64,000 nt of DNA from Streptomyces sp. WM6386 (GTDB lineage Bacteria; Actinomycetota; Actinomycetes; Streptomycetales; Streptomycetaceae), in the NCBI RefSeq assembly GCF_000972385.1, contig NZ_JXTE01000002.1:124001-188000 (forward strand), in the 5' to 3' direction. Made by a program: the position numbers and the translations under genes. The notes below the pieces were generated by a model that saw only the letters and a list, made by a program, of their open reading frames with translations, had not been told where the DNA came from and searched no databases. Positions within the stretch are counted from its first letter, which is position 1. The number at the start of each line of letters is the position of its first letter. This document shows positions 9,183 to 17,131 of the stretch, in pieces.

Positions 9183-9908
9183 ATGGCAGATGGCACCGCA
9201 TACGGCGACGTAAGCGATCAGGACCTCCTCGCCTGGCATGTGGAGGGCGATCCCGACGCCTTCGGCGAGCTCGTACGGCGTCACCGTGATCGCCTGTGGG
9301 CGGTGGCCCTGCGGACGCTCGGGGATCGCGAGGAGGCCGCTGACGCCGTTCAGGACGCCTTGGTTTCCGCCTACCGGGCCGCCCACACCTTCCGCGGCCA
9401 GTCTGCCGTCACGACGTGGCTGCACCGCATCACGGTGAACGCCTGTCTCGACCGCGCCCGCAAGGCGGCCTCCCGCAAGACGTCCCCGGTCGACGACACC
9501 GAGCGGCTGGAGCAGCTCCTGGAGCCGCACGAGTCGGCGTCGGCGCCCGCGGAGCGCAATGATCTGCACCGCCAACTTCTGGAAGCCCTCGGCACGCTTC
9601 CGCCCGACCAACGGGCGGCCCTCGTCCTGGTGGACATGCAGGGATACCCGGTGGCCGAGGCCGCCCGCATGCTCGACGTCCCGACCGGCACGGTGAAGAG
9701 CCGCTGCGCCCGCGGCAGAGCCAGACTCCTCCCCCTCCTCACTCATCTGCGGCCGGAAAACACCGGTGACAGCAGAGAACCGAGCGGGGGACGGAACCGG
9801 GTGCAGGGGACATCCGTCCCACCCGCAGCGGAACCTCGTGACGGAGGTCCCCGCGAGACAGGTCCAGGCGATTCAGCTGCTGTGAAGGGCGGAGGTGGGC
9901 GAGCGTGA
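9183..9908 (+). CDS. sigM: ECF sigma factor SigM
   Basis: A 241-residue ECF sigma factor. The ATG at 9183 follows AGGGGAGGGGG. Region 2 is clear (DPDAFGELVRRHRDRLWAVA, then DREEAADAVQDALVSAYRAA with WLHRITVNACLDRARK), and region 4 carries LPPDQRAALVLVDMQGY and the VPTGTVKSRCARGRARL helix-turn-helix. A disordered tail of about 50 residues follows. The last four bases, GTGA, are also the start of rsmA, which indicates translational coupling with its anti-sigma factor. Position and sequence match S. coelicolor SCO3892. Confidence 0.9.
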   Translation: MADGTAYGDVSDQDLLAWHVEGDPDAFGELVRRHRDRLWAVALRTLGDREEAADAVQDALVSAYRAAHTFRGQSAVTTWLHRITVNACLDRARKAASRKTSPVDDTERLEQLLEPHESASAPAERNDLHRQLLEALGTLPPDQRAALVLVDMQGYPVAEAARMLDVPTGTVKSRCARGRARLLPLLTHLRPENTGDSREPSGGRNRVQGTSVPPAAEPRDGGPRETGPGDSAAVKGGGGRA

Positions 9909-10771
9909 CATCGACAGACACGGCCGGGCACCCGGACGTCGCGGAGATCTCCGATCTCACCGAAGGCATTCTCCCCCCGTCCCGGACCACGGACGTACGG
10001 CGGCATCTGGACGAATGCGAGCTCTGCGCAGACGTCCACGCGTCCTTGGAGGAGATCCGGGGTCTGCTCGGTACGATGCCGGGTCCCCCACGCATGCCCG
10101 ACGACGTCGCGAGCCGAATCGACGCCGCACTGGCCGCCGAGGCTCTGCTCAACGCCACAGCCCCCGACACCGTGGATGCCCCCGCGCTCATCGAGGCGCA
10201 TGTTTCACGTGAAACATCGATGTCGGCGGACCGACCCGTCGGCCGCCCCCGCAGCTCCACTACAGGCCCGGGCCGCAAGGATCGCTCCCGTGACGGGCGC
10301 CGCAGGATCGCCGTTCTCGGCACGGTGTTCACGGTCGCCGCTCTGGGGCTCGGTTCGGTCCTGTTGTCGTCCTTCAACGACGGCAAGCCGTCCGACCCGT
10401 CCACACAGGCCGCCGTCTTCTCCGGGAAAAAGGTCGAGACCGAGGTCTCCGCACTTCTGGCACAGAGCTCCGGGGCAAACTCTCGCGCCCCCCAGAGTCT
10501 CGGTGTGAACACCGTCCCCGAGAACAACCTCAAGAACAAGACCGTCCCTCGGGTGCCTGCGTGCGTCCTTCAGGGCATCGGTCGCGAGGACGACGCAATG
10601 GCCGCCAAGAAGGGCACGTACGACGGCGATCCGGCGTATCTCGTGGTGATGCCCGACGCGAAGGACACCAGCCGTGTCGATGCCTACGTGGTCGACGCCG
10701 CCTGCGAAACGGATTCCTCGTCCTCGGCGAAGGTTCTGCTGACGCACTCCTACACGCGATCCGCAGGCTGA
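9905..10771 (+). CDS. rsmA: Anti-sigma factor RsmA
   Basis: A 288-residue membrane protein whose GTG start overlaps the sigM stop. The N-terminal region has HLDECELCADVH, an H-x3-C-x2-C arrangement like zinc-type anti-sigma domains; S. coelicolor RsmA was reported to bind a [2Fe-2S] cluster, from published family knowledge. A basic RRR patch and one transmembrane helix (about 140-160) follow, then an extracytoplasmic domain with two late cysteines. It should hold SigM inactive at the membrane. Unusually, a perfect parS site lies in the coding sequence and is read as HVSRETS. Confidence 0.87.
   Translation: MTSTDTAGHPDVAEISDLTEGILPPSRTTDVRRHLDECELCADVHASLEEIRGLLGTMPGPPRMPDDVASRIDAALAAEALLNATAPDTVDAPALIEAHVSRETSMSADRPVGRPRSSTTGPGRKDRSRDGRRRIAVLGTVFTVAALGLGSVLLSSFNDGKPSDPSTQAAVFSGKKVETEVSALLAQSSGANSRAPQSLGVNTVPENNLKNKTVPRVPACVLQGIGREDDAMAAKKGTYDGDPAYLVVMPDAKDTSRVDAYVVDAACETDSSSSAKVLLTHSYTRSAG
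10202..10215. other. parS: parS site within rsmA coding sequence
   Basis: A perfect GTTTCACGTGAAAC. In the rsmA frame it encodes the peptide VSRET between the putative anti-sigma domain and the membrane helix, in a region that looks flexible and so can tolerate the fixed sequence. Confidence 0.92.
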
Positions 10772-10861
10772 CACTTCACGCGCGGTCCACGGGCTGATCC
10801 TTCGCCTCCGGCCGGCGTGGTATCCCGTACGGTGTCGCCTCTCCGTGTGCCCGGACACACC

Positions 10862-10888
10862 GGGAATGCGCGCCCCTTAGGATCCGTT
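10862..10888 (+). promoter_or_regulatory. SigR-type promoter of trxBA
   Basis: GGGAAT at 10862-10867, an 18-bp spacer and GTT at 10886-10888 match the SigR consensus GGGAAT-N18-GTT, 72 bp upstream of trxB. In S. coelicolor trxBA is a classic target of SigR, the thiol-oxidative stress sigma factor; the activity here is inferred from this match. Confidence 0.85.
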
Positions 10889-10960
10889 GGGTGGGGTGAG
10901 AGTTCTGACAGGGGCTCCCGCCGGCCGTACTGACGCAGTCCAGAGACGAGGAACCAAGTC

Positions 10961-11929
10961 GTGAGCGACGTCCGTAACGTGATCATCATCGGCTCCGGGC
11001 CTGCCGGCTATACGGCGGCGCTCTACACCGCGCGCGCGTCGCTGAAGCCGCTGGTCTTCGAGGGCGCCGTCACCGCAGGTGGTGCGCTGATGAACACCAC
11101 CGAGGTGGAGAACTTCCCGGGCTTCCAGGACGGCATCATGGGTCCCGAGCTCATGGACAACATGCGCGCCCAGGCCGAGCGCTTCGGCGCCGAACTCATC
11201 CCGGACGACATCGTCAACGTCGATCTGACCGGCGAGATCAAGACCGTCACCGACACCGCCGGCACGGTCCACAAGGCGAAGGCCGTCATCGTCACCACGG
11301 GCTCGCAGCACCGCAAGCTCGGCCTGCCCAACGAGGACGCTCTCTCCGGCCGTGGCGTCTCCTGGTGTGCGACCTGCGACGGCTTCTTCTTCAAGGACCA
11401 CGACATCGCCGTGATCGGCGGCGGTGACACCGCAATGGAGGAGGCCACCTTCCTCTCGCGCTTCGCCAAGTCCGTGACGATCGTCCACCGCCGGGACACT
11501 CTGCGCGCCTCCAAGGCGATGCAGGAGCGCGCCTTCGCCGACCCGAAGATCAAGTTCGTGTGGGACAGCGAGGTCGCCGAGATCCAGGGCGACCCGAAGC
11601 TGGCCGGCCTGAAGCTGCGCAACCTCAAGACGGGCGAGCTCTCGGACCTCCCTGTGACCGGCCTGTTCATCGCGATCGGCCACGACCCGCGCACCGAGCT
11701 CTTCAAGGGTCAGCTGGAGCTGGACGAGGAGGGCTACCTGAAGGTGGAAGCCCCCTCCACGCGGACCAACCTGACGGGTGTCTTCGGCGCCGGCGACGTT
11801 GTCGACCACACCTACCGCCAGGCGATCACCGCGGCCGGCACCGGCTGCTCCGCCGCCCTCGACGCCGAGCGTTTCCTCGCCGCCCTCGCTGACGAGGAGC
11901 AGGCGGAGCCCGAGAAGACCGCTGTCTGA
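10961..11929 (+). CDS. trxB: Thioredoxin reductase
   Basis: A 322-residue flavoprotein disulfide reductase. The N-terminal FAD site [16 protein letters not shown], the redox pair C136-A-T-C139 in [12 protein letters not shown], the NADPH site [13 protein letters not shown] and the C-terminal FAD motif [15 protein letters not shown] are all present. It passes electrons from NADPH to TrxA, encoded 45 bp downstream. The gene lies behind a SigR-type promoter and has a GAGGAA ribosome site. Confidence 0.96.
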   Translation: MSDVRNVIIIGSGPAGYTAALYTARASLKPLVFEGAVTAGGALMNTTEVENFPGFQDGIMGPELMDNMRAQAERFGAELIPDDIVNVDLTGEIKTVTDTAGTVHKAKAVIVTTGSQHRKLGLPNEDALSGRGVSWCATCDGFFFKDHDIAVIGGGDTAMEEATFLSRFAKSVTIVHRRDTLRASKAMQERAFADPKIKFVWDSEVAEIQGDPKLAGLKLRNLKTGELSDLPVTGLFIAIGHDPRTELFKGQLELDEEGYLKVEAPSTRTNLTGVFGAGDVVDHTYRQAITAAGTGCSAALDAERFLAALADEEQAEPEKTAV

Positions 11930-11974
11930 CCCTCCCTTCCACCCCACCCCGCATAACCAGTTAAGGAGCCCGCC

Positions 11975-12307
11975 GTGGCCGGCACCCTGAAGAACGTGAC
12001 CGACGACTCCTTCGAGCAGGACGTCCTCAAGAGCGACAAGCCCGTACTGGTGGACTTCTGGGCCGCCTGGTGCGGTCCGTGCCGCCAGATCGCTCCGTCC
12101 CTCGAGGCGATCGCCGCCGAGTACGGCGACAAGATCGAGATCGTCAAGCTCAACATCGACGAGAACCCGGGTACGGCCGCCAAGTACGGCGTCATGTCCA
12201 TCCCGACCCTGAACGTCTATCAGGGTGGCGAGGTCGCCAAGACCATCGTCGGCGCGAAGCCGAAGGCCGCGATCGTTCGCGACCTCGAGGACTTCATCGC
12301 CGAGTGA
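11975..12307 (+). CDS. trxA: Thioredoxin
   Basis: A 110-residue thioredoxin with GTG start after AAGGAG. The active site WCGPC has C33 and C36, and the cis-proline loop SIPTLNVY is intact. Substrate of TrxB encoded just upstream and a general cytoplasmic disulfide reductant. A parS site and a strong hairpin follow. Confidence 0.96.
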   Translation: MAGTLKNVTDDSFEQDVLKSDKPVLVDFWAAWCGPCRQIAPSLEAIAAEYGDKIEIVKLNIDENPGTAAKYGVMSIPTLNVYQGGEVAKTIVGAKPKAAIVRDLEDFIAE

Positions 12308-12331
12308 CGTTCCACGTGACAGCTGAATGAT

Positions 12332-12345
12332 GTTTCACGTGAAAC
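12332..12345. other. parS: parS site downstream of trxA
   Basis: A perfect GTTTCACGTGAAAC in the 75-bp space between the convergent trxA and GNAT genes, just before the terminator. A weaker look-alike at 12309 (three mismatches) is not counted. Confidence 0.92.
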
Positions 12346-12348
12346 ACG

Positions 12349-12378
12349 AATGGGCCAGCCCGTGAGGGCTGGCCCATT
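12349..12378. terminator. Bidirectional terminator trxA / GNAT
   Basis: A perfect 13-bp stem (AATGGGCCAGCCC with its complement) and a GTGA loop, between converging genes. Confidence 0.85.
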
Positions 12379-12382
12379 GTCG

Positions 12383-13000
12383 TTACAGCGGCCGTAGCGC
12401 CGGTTCCTTCTGTACGGCCCCCAGGAGCCGGTCCAGCGCCATCTCCACGTCTTCCTTCCAGGAGAGCGTCGTCCGCAGCTCCAGCCTCAAGCGTGGATGC
12501 AGGGGGTGAGGGCGGACCGTCTTGAAGCCCACTGCCAGGAGGTGGTCGGCGGGCAGAAGACAGGCCGGCTCCCGCCAGCGAGCGTCACCGAAGGCCTCGA
12601 TCGCCTTGAAGCCGCGCCGCAGTAGATCCTTGGCCACCGTCTGGACCATCACTCTGCCCAGCCCCTGCCCCTGATATCCGGGCATGATGAACGCCGTCAT
12701 CAACTGCACGGCGTCAGGTGACACGGGGCTCGTGGGAAACGCCGTCGAGCGGGGGACATAGGCCGGAGGAGCGTAGAGCACAAAGCCCACCGGCACCTCG
12801 TCGACGTACACGACCCGGCCGCACGATCCCCAGTCCAACAGGACCGAGGAGATCCAGGCTTCCTTCTCCAGGGCGGCTGTGCCTGCCTTTACCGCGGCTT
12901 CGCCACTGACTGGGTCCAGCTCCCAGAAGACACACGAGCGACAGCGCTTGGGAACGTCCTGAAGGTTGTCCAGCGTGAGCGGTACGAGCCGACGGCCCAT
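12383..13000 (-). CDS. GNAT-family N-acetyltransferase
   Basis: A 205-residue protein. I chose the ATG at 13000 (MGRRLVPLTLDN) because GAGGAG lies just before it and the upstream extension is Arg-rich and not protein-like. The acetyl-CoA loop appears as MPGYQGQGLGRVMVQTVAKDL (about residues 124-144), preceded by an acceptor-domain beta strand GFVLYAPPAY. It belongs to the acetyltransferase found beside parB in Streptomyces (SCO3888 position). The substrate is unknown. Convergent with trxA and separated from parB by 324 bp. Confidence 0.82.
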   Translation of the reverse strand: MGRRLVPLTLDNLQDVPKRCRSCVFWELDPVSGEAAVKAGTAALEKEAWISSVLLDWGSCGRVVYVDEVPVGFVLYAPPAYVPRSTAFPTSPVSPDAVQLMTAFIMPGYQGQGLGRVMVQTVAKDLLRRGFKAIEAFGDARWREPACLLPADHLLAVGFKTVRPHPLHPRLRLELRTTLSWKEDVEMALDRLLGAVQKEPALRPL

Positions 13001-13146
13001 GAAGGCTGCTCCTCGCTTCCCTCGCCCGCGGCATCGCGGGCGGCTGTCAGAGCGCTGTGTTCCCGGATCAGGCTGCCGACGAAGCCGCCGACGGCGCCCA
13101 GCCCCAGGCCCGCGCTCACCAGTCCGGTGCGGCTCACCGTTCGCAT
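12889..13146 (-). CDS. Possible small membrane protein overlapping GNAT
   Basis: A candidate of 85 residues. Between 13146 and 13001 this frame looks more like protein than the alternatives: MRTVSRTGLVSAG, then a glycine-rich hydrophobic segment (GLGLGAVGGFVGSLI) and an acidic stretch. The reading frame then runs about 110 bp into the GNAT gene in another frame, and that part is Arg/Ser-rich and unconvincing. A weak GCAGG ribosome site precedes the ATG. It may be a real short gene, a decayed one, or chance. Confidence 0.3.
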   Translation of the reverse strand: MRTVSRTGLVSAGLGLGAVGGFVGSLIREHSALTAARDAAGEGSEEQPSWAVGSYRSRWTTFRTFPSAVARVSSGSWTQSVAKPR

Positions 13147-13244
13147 GACACCTGCTTTCCCCTGAAGGTGCTGCCGGGTGGATGCGCCATACCCGAACGC
13201 ATCGTATCCACGATGTGATTGCCTCGATACCGCCTGAAAGCAAA

Positions 13245-13284
13245 GAGCGGGCTGTGTCCGGTACCCACCGGACACAGCCCGCTC
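13245..13284 (-). terminator. Terminator of the parAB operon
   Basis: A perfect 17-bp stem (left arm GAGCGGGCTGTGTCCGG) with a 6-nt loop. On the minus strand it is followed by TTTGCTTT. It lies 40 bp past the parB stop. Confidence 0.88.
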
Positions 13285-13323
13285 CGTCGACTGCCGGGCA
13301 CCGCGCCCTGCCGGTCTGAGGCT

Positions 13324-14424
13324 CTAGTCCTCCATGTCTTCGGCGTCGCCGTCCAGAAGACTCTTCTGGAGGACGGGTCCCTCGCCGGGGGCGAGCGTGC
13401 CCAGGATCCGCTCGAGGTCCTCCATGGAGGCGAACTCGACCGTGATCTTGCCCTTCTTCTGCCCCAGGTCGACCTTCACCCGCGTCTCGAAACGGTCCGA
13501 GAGACGGCCTGCCAGGTCGGTCAGCGCCGGGGAGACCCGGGCGCCGGCTCGCGGCCCCTTGGAGCGCTGAGCCGTCTGCGGCCGCGACCCCATGAGGGTC
13601 ACGATCTCCTCGACGGCACGCACCGAGAGTCCCTCGGCGACGATCCGGTGAGCCAGGCGGTCCTGCTCCTCCGAGTCCTCGACGGAGAGCAGGGCGCGTG
13701 CGTGCCCGGCGGACAGGACCCCGGCGGCCACCCGGCGCTGGACGGCCGGCGAGAGCTTCAGCAGACGCAGGGTGTTGGAGACCTGCGGGCGGGAGCGTCC
13801 GATACGGTCCGCCAGCTGGTCGTGCGTGCAGTTGAAGTCCTTCAGCAACTGGTCGTAGGCGGCAGCCTCTTCCAGCGGATTCAGCTGAGCCCGGTGCAGG
13901 TTCTCCAGGAGCGCGTCCAGGAGAAGCTTTTCGTCGTCCGTGGCCCGCACGATCGCCGGGATCGCTTCCAGGCCCGCCTCACGGCTGGCCCGCCACCGCC
14001 GCTCGCCCATGATGAGCTCGTAGCGCCCAGGACCGACCTGCCGTACGACGACCGGTTGGAGGAGACCGACCTCCTGGATGGAGGTGACCAGTTCCTGCAG
14101 CGCATCCTCGTCGAAAACCTCACGCGGCTGGCGCGGGTTCGGCGTGATGGAGTCGAGCGGGAGCTCCGCGAAGTAGGCGCCCACGGGAGGCCCGGGCGTC
14201 TCCGCGTAGCCGTTGACCGACGGCTCCTCGGTTTCATGTGAAACAGGCGGCAGCATGGCCACCTTCGCCGCAGCCACTCCGCGGTCGGTCGTCAGCACCG
14301 GTACGGCCGACGGAGACGCGGAACCGGCGCCCCCCACCGCGGCCGGAGCCGGGTTCTTCTCTGTCGGGGCAGCAGGGATCAGTGCGCCGAGCCCACGGCC
14401 CAAACCCCTCCGTCGCTCACTCAC
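13324..14424 (-). CDS. parB: Chromosome-partitioning protein ParB
   Basis: A 366-residue ParB/Spo0J protein. The CTPase/N-terminal domain carries [17 protein letters not shown] and the GERRWRAS box; the central helix-turn-helix ([23 protein letters not shown]) should read the GTTTCACGTGAAAC sites found here; a C-terminal dimerisation domain ends the protein. The first ~80 residues are low-complexity and include a one-mismatch parS in the DNA. The GTG start overlaps the parA stop by four bases (GTGA). It loads near oriC and, with ParA, separates and condenses chromosomes during sporulation in Streptomyces. Confidence 0.95.
   Translation of the reverse strand: MSERRRGLGRGLGALIPAAPTEKNPAPAAVGGAGSASPSAVPVLTTDRGVAAAKVAMLPPVSHETEEPSVNGYAETPGPPVGAYFAELPLDSITPNPRQPREVFDEDALQELVTSIQEVGLLQPVVVRQVGPGRYELIMGERRWRASREAGLEAIPAIVRATDDEKLLLDALLENLHRAQLNPLEEAAAYDQLLKDFNCTHDQLADRIGRSRPQVSNTLRLLKLSPAVQRRVAAGVLSAGHARALLSVEDSEEQDRLAHRIVAEGLSVRAVEEIVTLMGSRPQTAQRSKGPRAGARVSPALTDLAGRLSDRFETRVKVDLGQKKGKITVEFASMEDLERILGTLAPGEGPVLQKSLLDGDAEDMED
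14231..14244. other. parS: Near-consensus parS within parB
   Basis: GTTTCATGTGAAAC differs from the consensus at one central base. It falls in the disordered N-terminal part of parB and encodes VSHET on the minus strand. Confidence 0.7.
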
Positions 14425-15668
14425 TGAATGCCCTCCACCATGCTCGGGTTGCTCTGGGTGCCGATATGGGCCTGCGTCGGGTCATAGGCGACGCCCACGC
14501 CCTTCAGCGCGATTTCTCGTGCCGCCTCAAGATAGGAGAGGGCACCGCTCGATCCTGGATCGTAGGTCAGCACCGTCTGCCCATAGCTCGGCGCCTCGGA
14601 GATACGGACCGAGCGGGGAATGCTCGTCCGCAGCACCTCGTCACCGAAGTGGGTGCGCACCTCGTCCGCGACCTGGGACGCAAGCCGCGTCCGGCCGTCG
14701 TACATGGTGAGCAGGATCGTCGAGACATGCAGGTTGGGGTTGAGGTGCCCCCGCACCAGGTCGACGTTGCGCAACAGCTGCCCCAGACCCTCCAGCGCGT
14801 AGTACTCGCACTGGATCGGGATGAGGACCTCGGCGCCGGCGACCATCGCGTTGACGGTCAGCAGGCCGAGCGAGGGCGGGCAGTCGATGAGGATGTAGTC
14901 CAGCGGGTGCTCATACGCCTGGATCGCCCGCTGAAGCCGGCTCTCACGTGCCACCAGAGAGACCAGTTCGATCTCCGCGCCGGCGAGGTCGATCGTGGCG
15001 GGAGCGCAGAAGAGACCTTCTACGTCCGGGACCGGCTGGACGACTTCAGCCAGCGGCCTACTGTCGATCAGGACGTCATAAATGGACGGTACTTCGGCGT
15101 GGTGGTCGATACCCAGGGCCGTGGATGCGTTTCCCTGCGGGTCGAGGTCGATCACGAGGACACGGCTGCCATGCACTGCCAGTGAAGCGGCGAGGTTGAC
15201 CGTTGTCGTCGTTTTGCCCACGCCACCCTTCTGGTTGGCGACCACCATGACGCGGGTCTGCTCAGGCCGAGGCAGGCCCTCGCCGACACGGCCCAGTGCC
15301 TCCACCGCCAATTGGGCAGCACGACCGATGGGAGTGTCGTCCATCGGGGGCGGTGTTTCACGTGAAACATCGTCCCCCATCGACTCGGTACGGGGGCCGG
15401 GGACCGGATCGGTCATCGGTCCCGCGATGTTGGCGTCGGACCGCAAGGATTCACTCTCCTCGACTTCAGGCTCGCAATGAACAGAGCCTCCCATGTCTTC
15501 GGGGTCGTGAACCAGTGAGGCCTGGCGTTCTGTGGAGAAATCCACCTCTGTGGACAACTCCGTTACCTCTCCGAGAGACCCGAGAGGCTTCCGGTCACGC
15601 GGTTCGGCCGCGGCGCGACCACGGCTGATGATGCCGTGCAGCAGTGAGCGACGTTTCACGTGAAACAC
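14421..15668 (-). CDS. parA: Chromosome-partitioning ATPase ParA
   Basis: A deviant-Walker ParA ATPase. The P-loop [14 protein letters not shown], switch I ([13 protein letters not shown]) and the DCPPSLGLL strand are complete. The longest frame has 415 residues and starts at a GTG that lies within a parS palindrome (MFHVKRRS); an ATG at residue 59 ([10 protein letters not shown]) would give 357 residues, and I think that start is also plausible. The ~130 residues before the P-loop are low complexity and contain a parS site encoded as VSRET. ParA positions ParB-oriC complexes along aerial hyphae. Confidence 0.93.
   Translation of the reverse strand: MFHVKRRSLLHGIISRGRAAAEPRDRKPLGSLGEVTELSTEVDFSTERQASLVHDPEDMGGSVHCEPEVEESESLRSDANIAGPMTDPVPGPRTESMGDDVSRETPPPMDDTPIGRAAQLAVEALGRVGEGLPRPEQTRVMVVANQKGGVGKTTTTVNLAASLAVHGSRVLVIDLDPQGNASTALGIDHHAEVPSIYDVLIDSRPLAEVVQPVPDVEGLFCAPATIDLAGAEIELVSLVARESRLQRAIQAYEHPLDYILIDCPPSLGLLTVNAMVAGAEVLIPIQCEYYALEGLGQLLRNVDLVRGHLNPNLHVSTILLTMYDGRTRLASQVADEVRTHFGDEVLRTSIPRSVRISEAPSYGQTVLTYDPGSSGALSYLEAAREIALKGVGVAYDPTQAHIGTQSNPSMVEGIQ
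15355..15368. other. parS: parS site within parA
   Basis: A perfect GTTTCACGTGAAAC in the part of parA that encodes the flexible N-terminal extension, read as DVSRETP on the minus strand. Confidence 0.92.
15653..15666. other. parS: parS site at the 5' end of parA
   Basis: A perfect GTTTCACGTGAAAC at the extreme 5' end of the longest parA frame. If translation starts at the internal ATG, the site lies in the leader, where bound ParB could affect parAB expression. Confidence 0.9.
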
Positions 15669-15759
15669 GATGCACAGCAGCAGAGCCCGAAGTGTCGCGA
15701 CACTCCGGCATGCGTACGTTTGACAGCTTGTGTGGAGTACGTCTCGTCGTCAGGACGGA

Positions 15760-16476
15760 TCAGCGACGCCTGCGGGTCCGGCCCGTCCGAGCCGCCTTGG
15801 CCCGCTTTGCCGCGAAGCGCACGCCGCCAGGGCTCTCACCGACCTCGACCCGCACCACCGTGGACAGCGGATCCACCACGCCCTCCCCGACATGCAGGAC
15901 CGACGTCTCCACAGCGCCCAGCTTGCTCAGCGCCGTGCCCGCGGCCTTGAGCTCCTCCTCCGCCGTGTCGCCCTTGAGCGCGAGCATCTCGCCGTACGGG
16001 CGCAGCAGAGGAATACCCCAGGCGGCCAGCCGGTCCAGCGGGGCCACGGCACGCGCCGTCACCACGTGCACCGGTGGCAGCTTGCCCATGACCTCCTCGG
16101 CACGCCCCCGGATGACCGTGACATGGTCCAGGCCCAGCAGCTCCACGACCTCGGTCAGAAAGGTCGTACGCCGCAGGAGGGGCTCCAGCAGCGTGATCTT
16201 CAGGTCCTCCCGGACGAGCGCCAGGGGAATGCCGGGGAGGCCGGCGCCCGAGCCGACGTCGCAGACCGTCACACCCTCGGGAACGACCTCCGAGAGCACC
16301 GCACAGTTCAGCAGGTGCCGCTCCCACAGCCGGGGCACCTCACGCGGGCCGATCAGACCGCGCTGCACGCCCGCCTCAGCGAGCAGCTCCGCGTACCGGA
16401 CCGCATCCGCGTAGCGATCACCAAACACCGTGCGCGCCTGCTCGGGCGCAGGGGGAAGCTCCGCTGCCTCCGTCAC
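15760..16476 (-). CDS. rsmG: 16S rRNA (guanine-N7) methyltransferase RsmG
   Basis: A 238-residue protein (formerly GidB) that methylates G527 of 16S rRNA with SAM. The GTG at 16476 follows GGAAGGACGG; the upstream frame is not protein-like. The SAM-binding motif VCDVGSGAGLPGIPLAL covers residues 71-87, preceded by LWERHLLNC typical of the family. The tail is basic (RTGRTRRRR). It lies between jag and parA as in most actinobacteria. Loss of this enzyme is known to give low-level streptomycin resistance. Confidence 0.94.
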   Translation of the reverse strand: MTEAAELPPAPEQARTVFGDRYADAVRYAELLAEAGVQRGLIGPREVPRLWERHLLNCAVLSEVVPEGVTVCDVGSGAGLPGIPLALVREDLKITLLEPLLRRTTFLTEVVELLGLDHVTVIRGRAEEVMGKLPPVHVVTARAVAPLDRLAAWGIPLLRPYGEMLALKGDTAEEELKAAGTALSKLGAVETSVLHVGEGVVDPLSTVVRVEVGESPGGVRFAAKRAKAARTGRTRRRR

Positions 16477-16557
16477 GGGGACCGTCCTTCCGTACCGCGA
16501 TGGGCGCACGCGGCGCCGATCACCACATCCACCAGAACTATCAGGCTGACAAAGTTC

Positions 16558-16584
16558 GGCCCCGTCTGCGCTACAGACGGGGCC
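16558..16584 (-). terminator. Hairpin between jag and rsmG
   Basis: A perfect 11-bp GC stem (GGCCCCGTCTG and complement, 5-nt loop). On the minus strand a short AACTTTGT follows. It could end or attenuate the upstream leftward operon before rsmG. Confidence 0.6.
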
Positions 16585-16603
16585 GGAGGAACGTACGGAC
16601 CGA

Positions 16604-17116
16604 TCAGGCGGGAAGCACAACGACGAAGCGCTGCGGCTCCTCGCCCTCGGACTCGCTGCGCAGACCGGCAACCTTGACGGCGTCGTGCACGACCTTGCGC
16701 TCGAACGGCGTCATCGGCTGCATTTTCACGGGCTCACCCGTGTTCTTGACCTCGGCGGCGGCCTTGGCACCCAGCTCGGAGAGCTCGGCACGCTTCTTGG
16801 CGCGGTAGCCCGCGATGTCCAGCATCAGCCGGCTGCGGTCCCCGGTCTCCCGGTGCACGGCCAGGCGCGTGAGCTCCTGGAGCGCCTCCAACACCTCGCC
16901 GTCGCGGCCGACCAGCTTCTGCAGGTCGCGGCCGCCCGAGTCGCTGATGATGGACACAGCAGCGCGGTCGGCCTCGACGTCCATGTCGATGTCGCCGTCG
17001 AGATCGGCGATGTCGAGCAGACCCTCGAGATAGTCCGCCGCGATCTCGCCCTCCTGCTCCAGGCGGGACAGAGTGTCTACACCCTCGGCAGCAGCGGAGG
17101 TGGTGCCTTCCGTCAC
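16604..17116 (-). CDS. jag: Jag/KhpB-type KH-R3H RNA-binding protein
   Basis: A 170-residue protein with GTG start. A KH-like domain covers about residues 40-105 (GRDLQKLVGRDGEVLEALQEL) and an R3H domain ends it (MTPFERKVVHDAVK). The N-terminal Jag_N domain of firmicute homologues is replaced by a short acidic stretch. It binds RNA and is always beside yidC; the spacing is 15 bp, so co-expression is likely. Confidence 0.9.
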   Translation of the reverse strand: MTEGTTSAAAEGVDTLSRLEQEGEIAADYLEGLLDIADLDGDIDMDVEADRAAVSIISDSGGRDLQKLVGRDGEVLEALQELTRLAVHRETGDRSRLMLDIAGYRAKKRAELSELGAKAAAEVKNTGEPVKMQPMTPFERKVVHDAVKVAGLRSESEGEEPQRFVVVLPA

Positions 17117-17131
17117 GGGATGGACTCCTTC

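Noticed and set aside
12309..12322. Additional parS just after trxA
   Set aside because: Three mismatches to the consensus, while a perfect site lies 10 bp further on.
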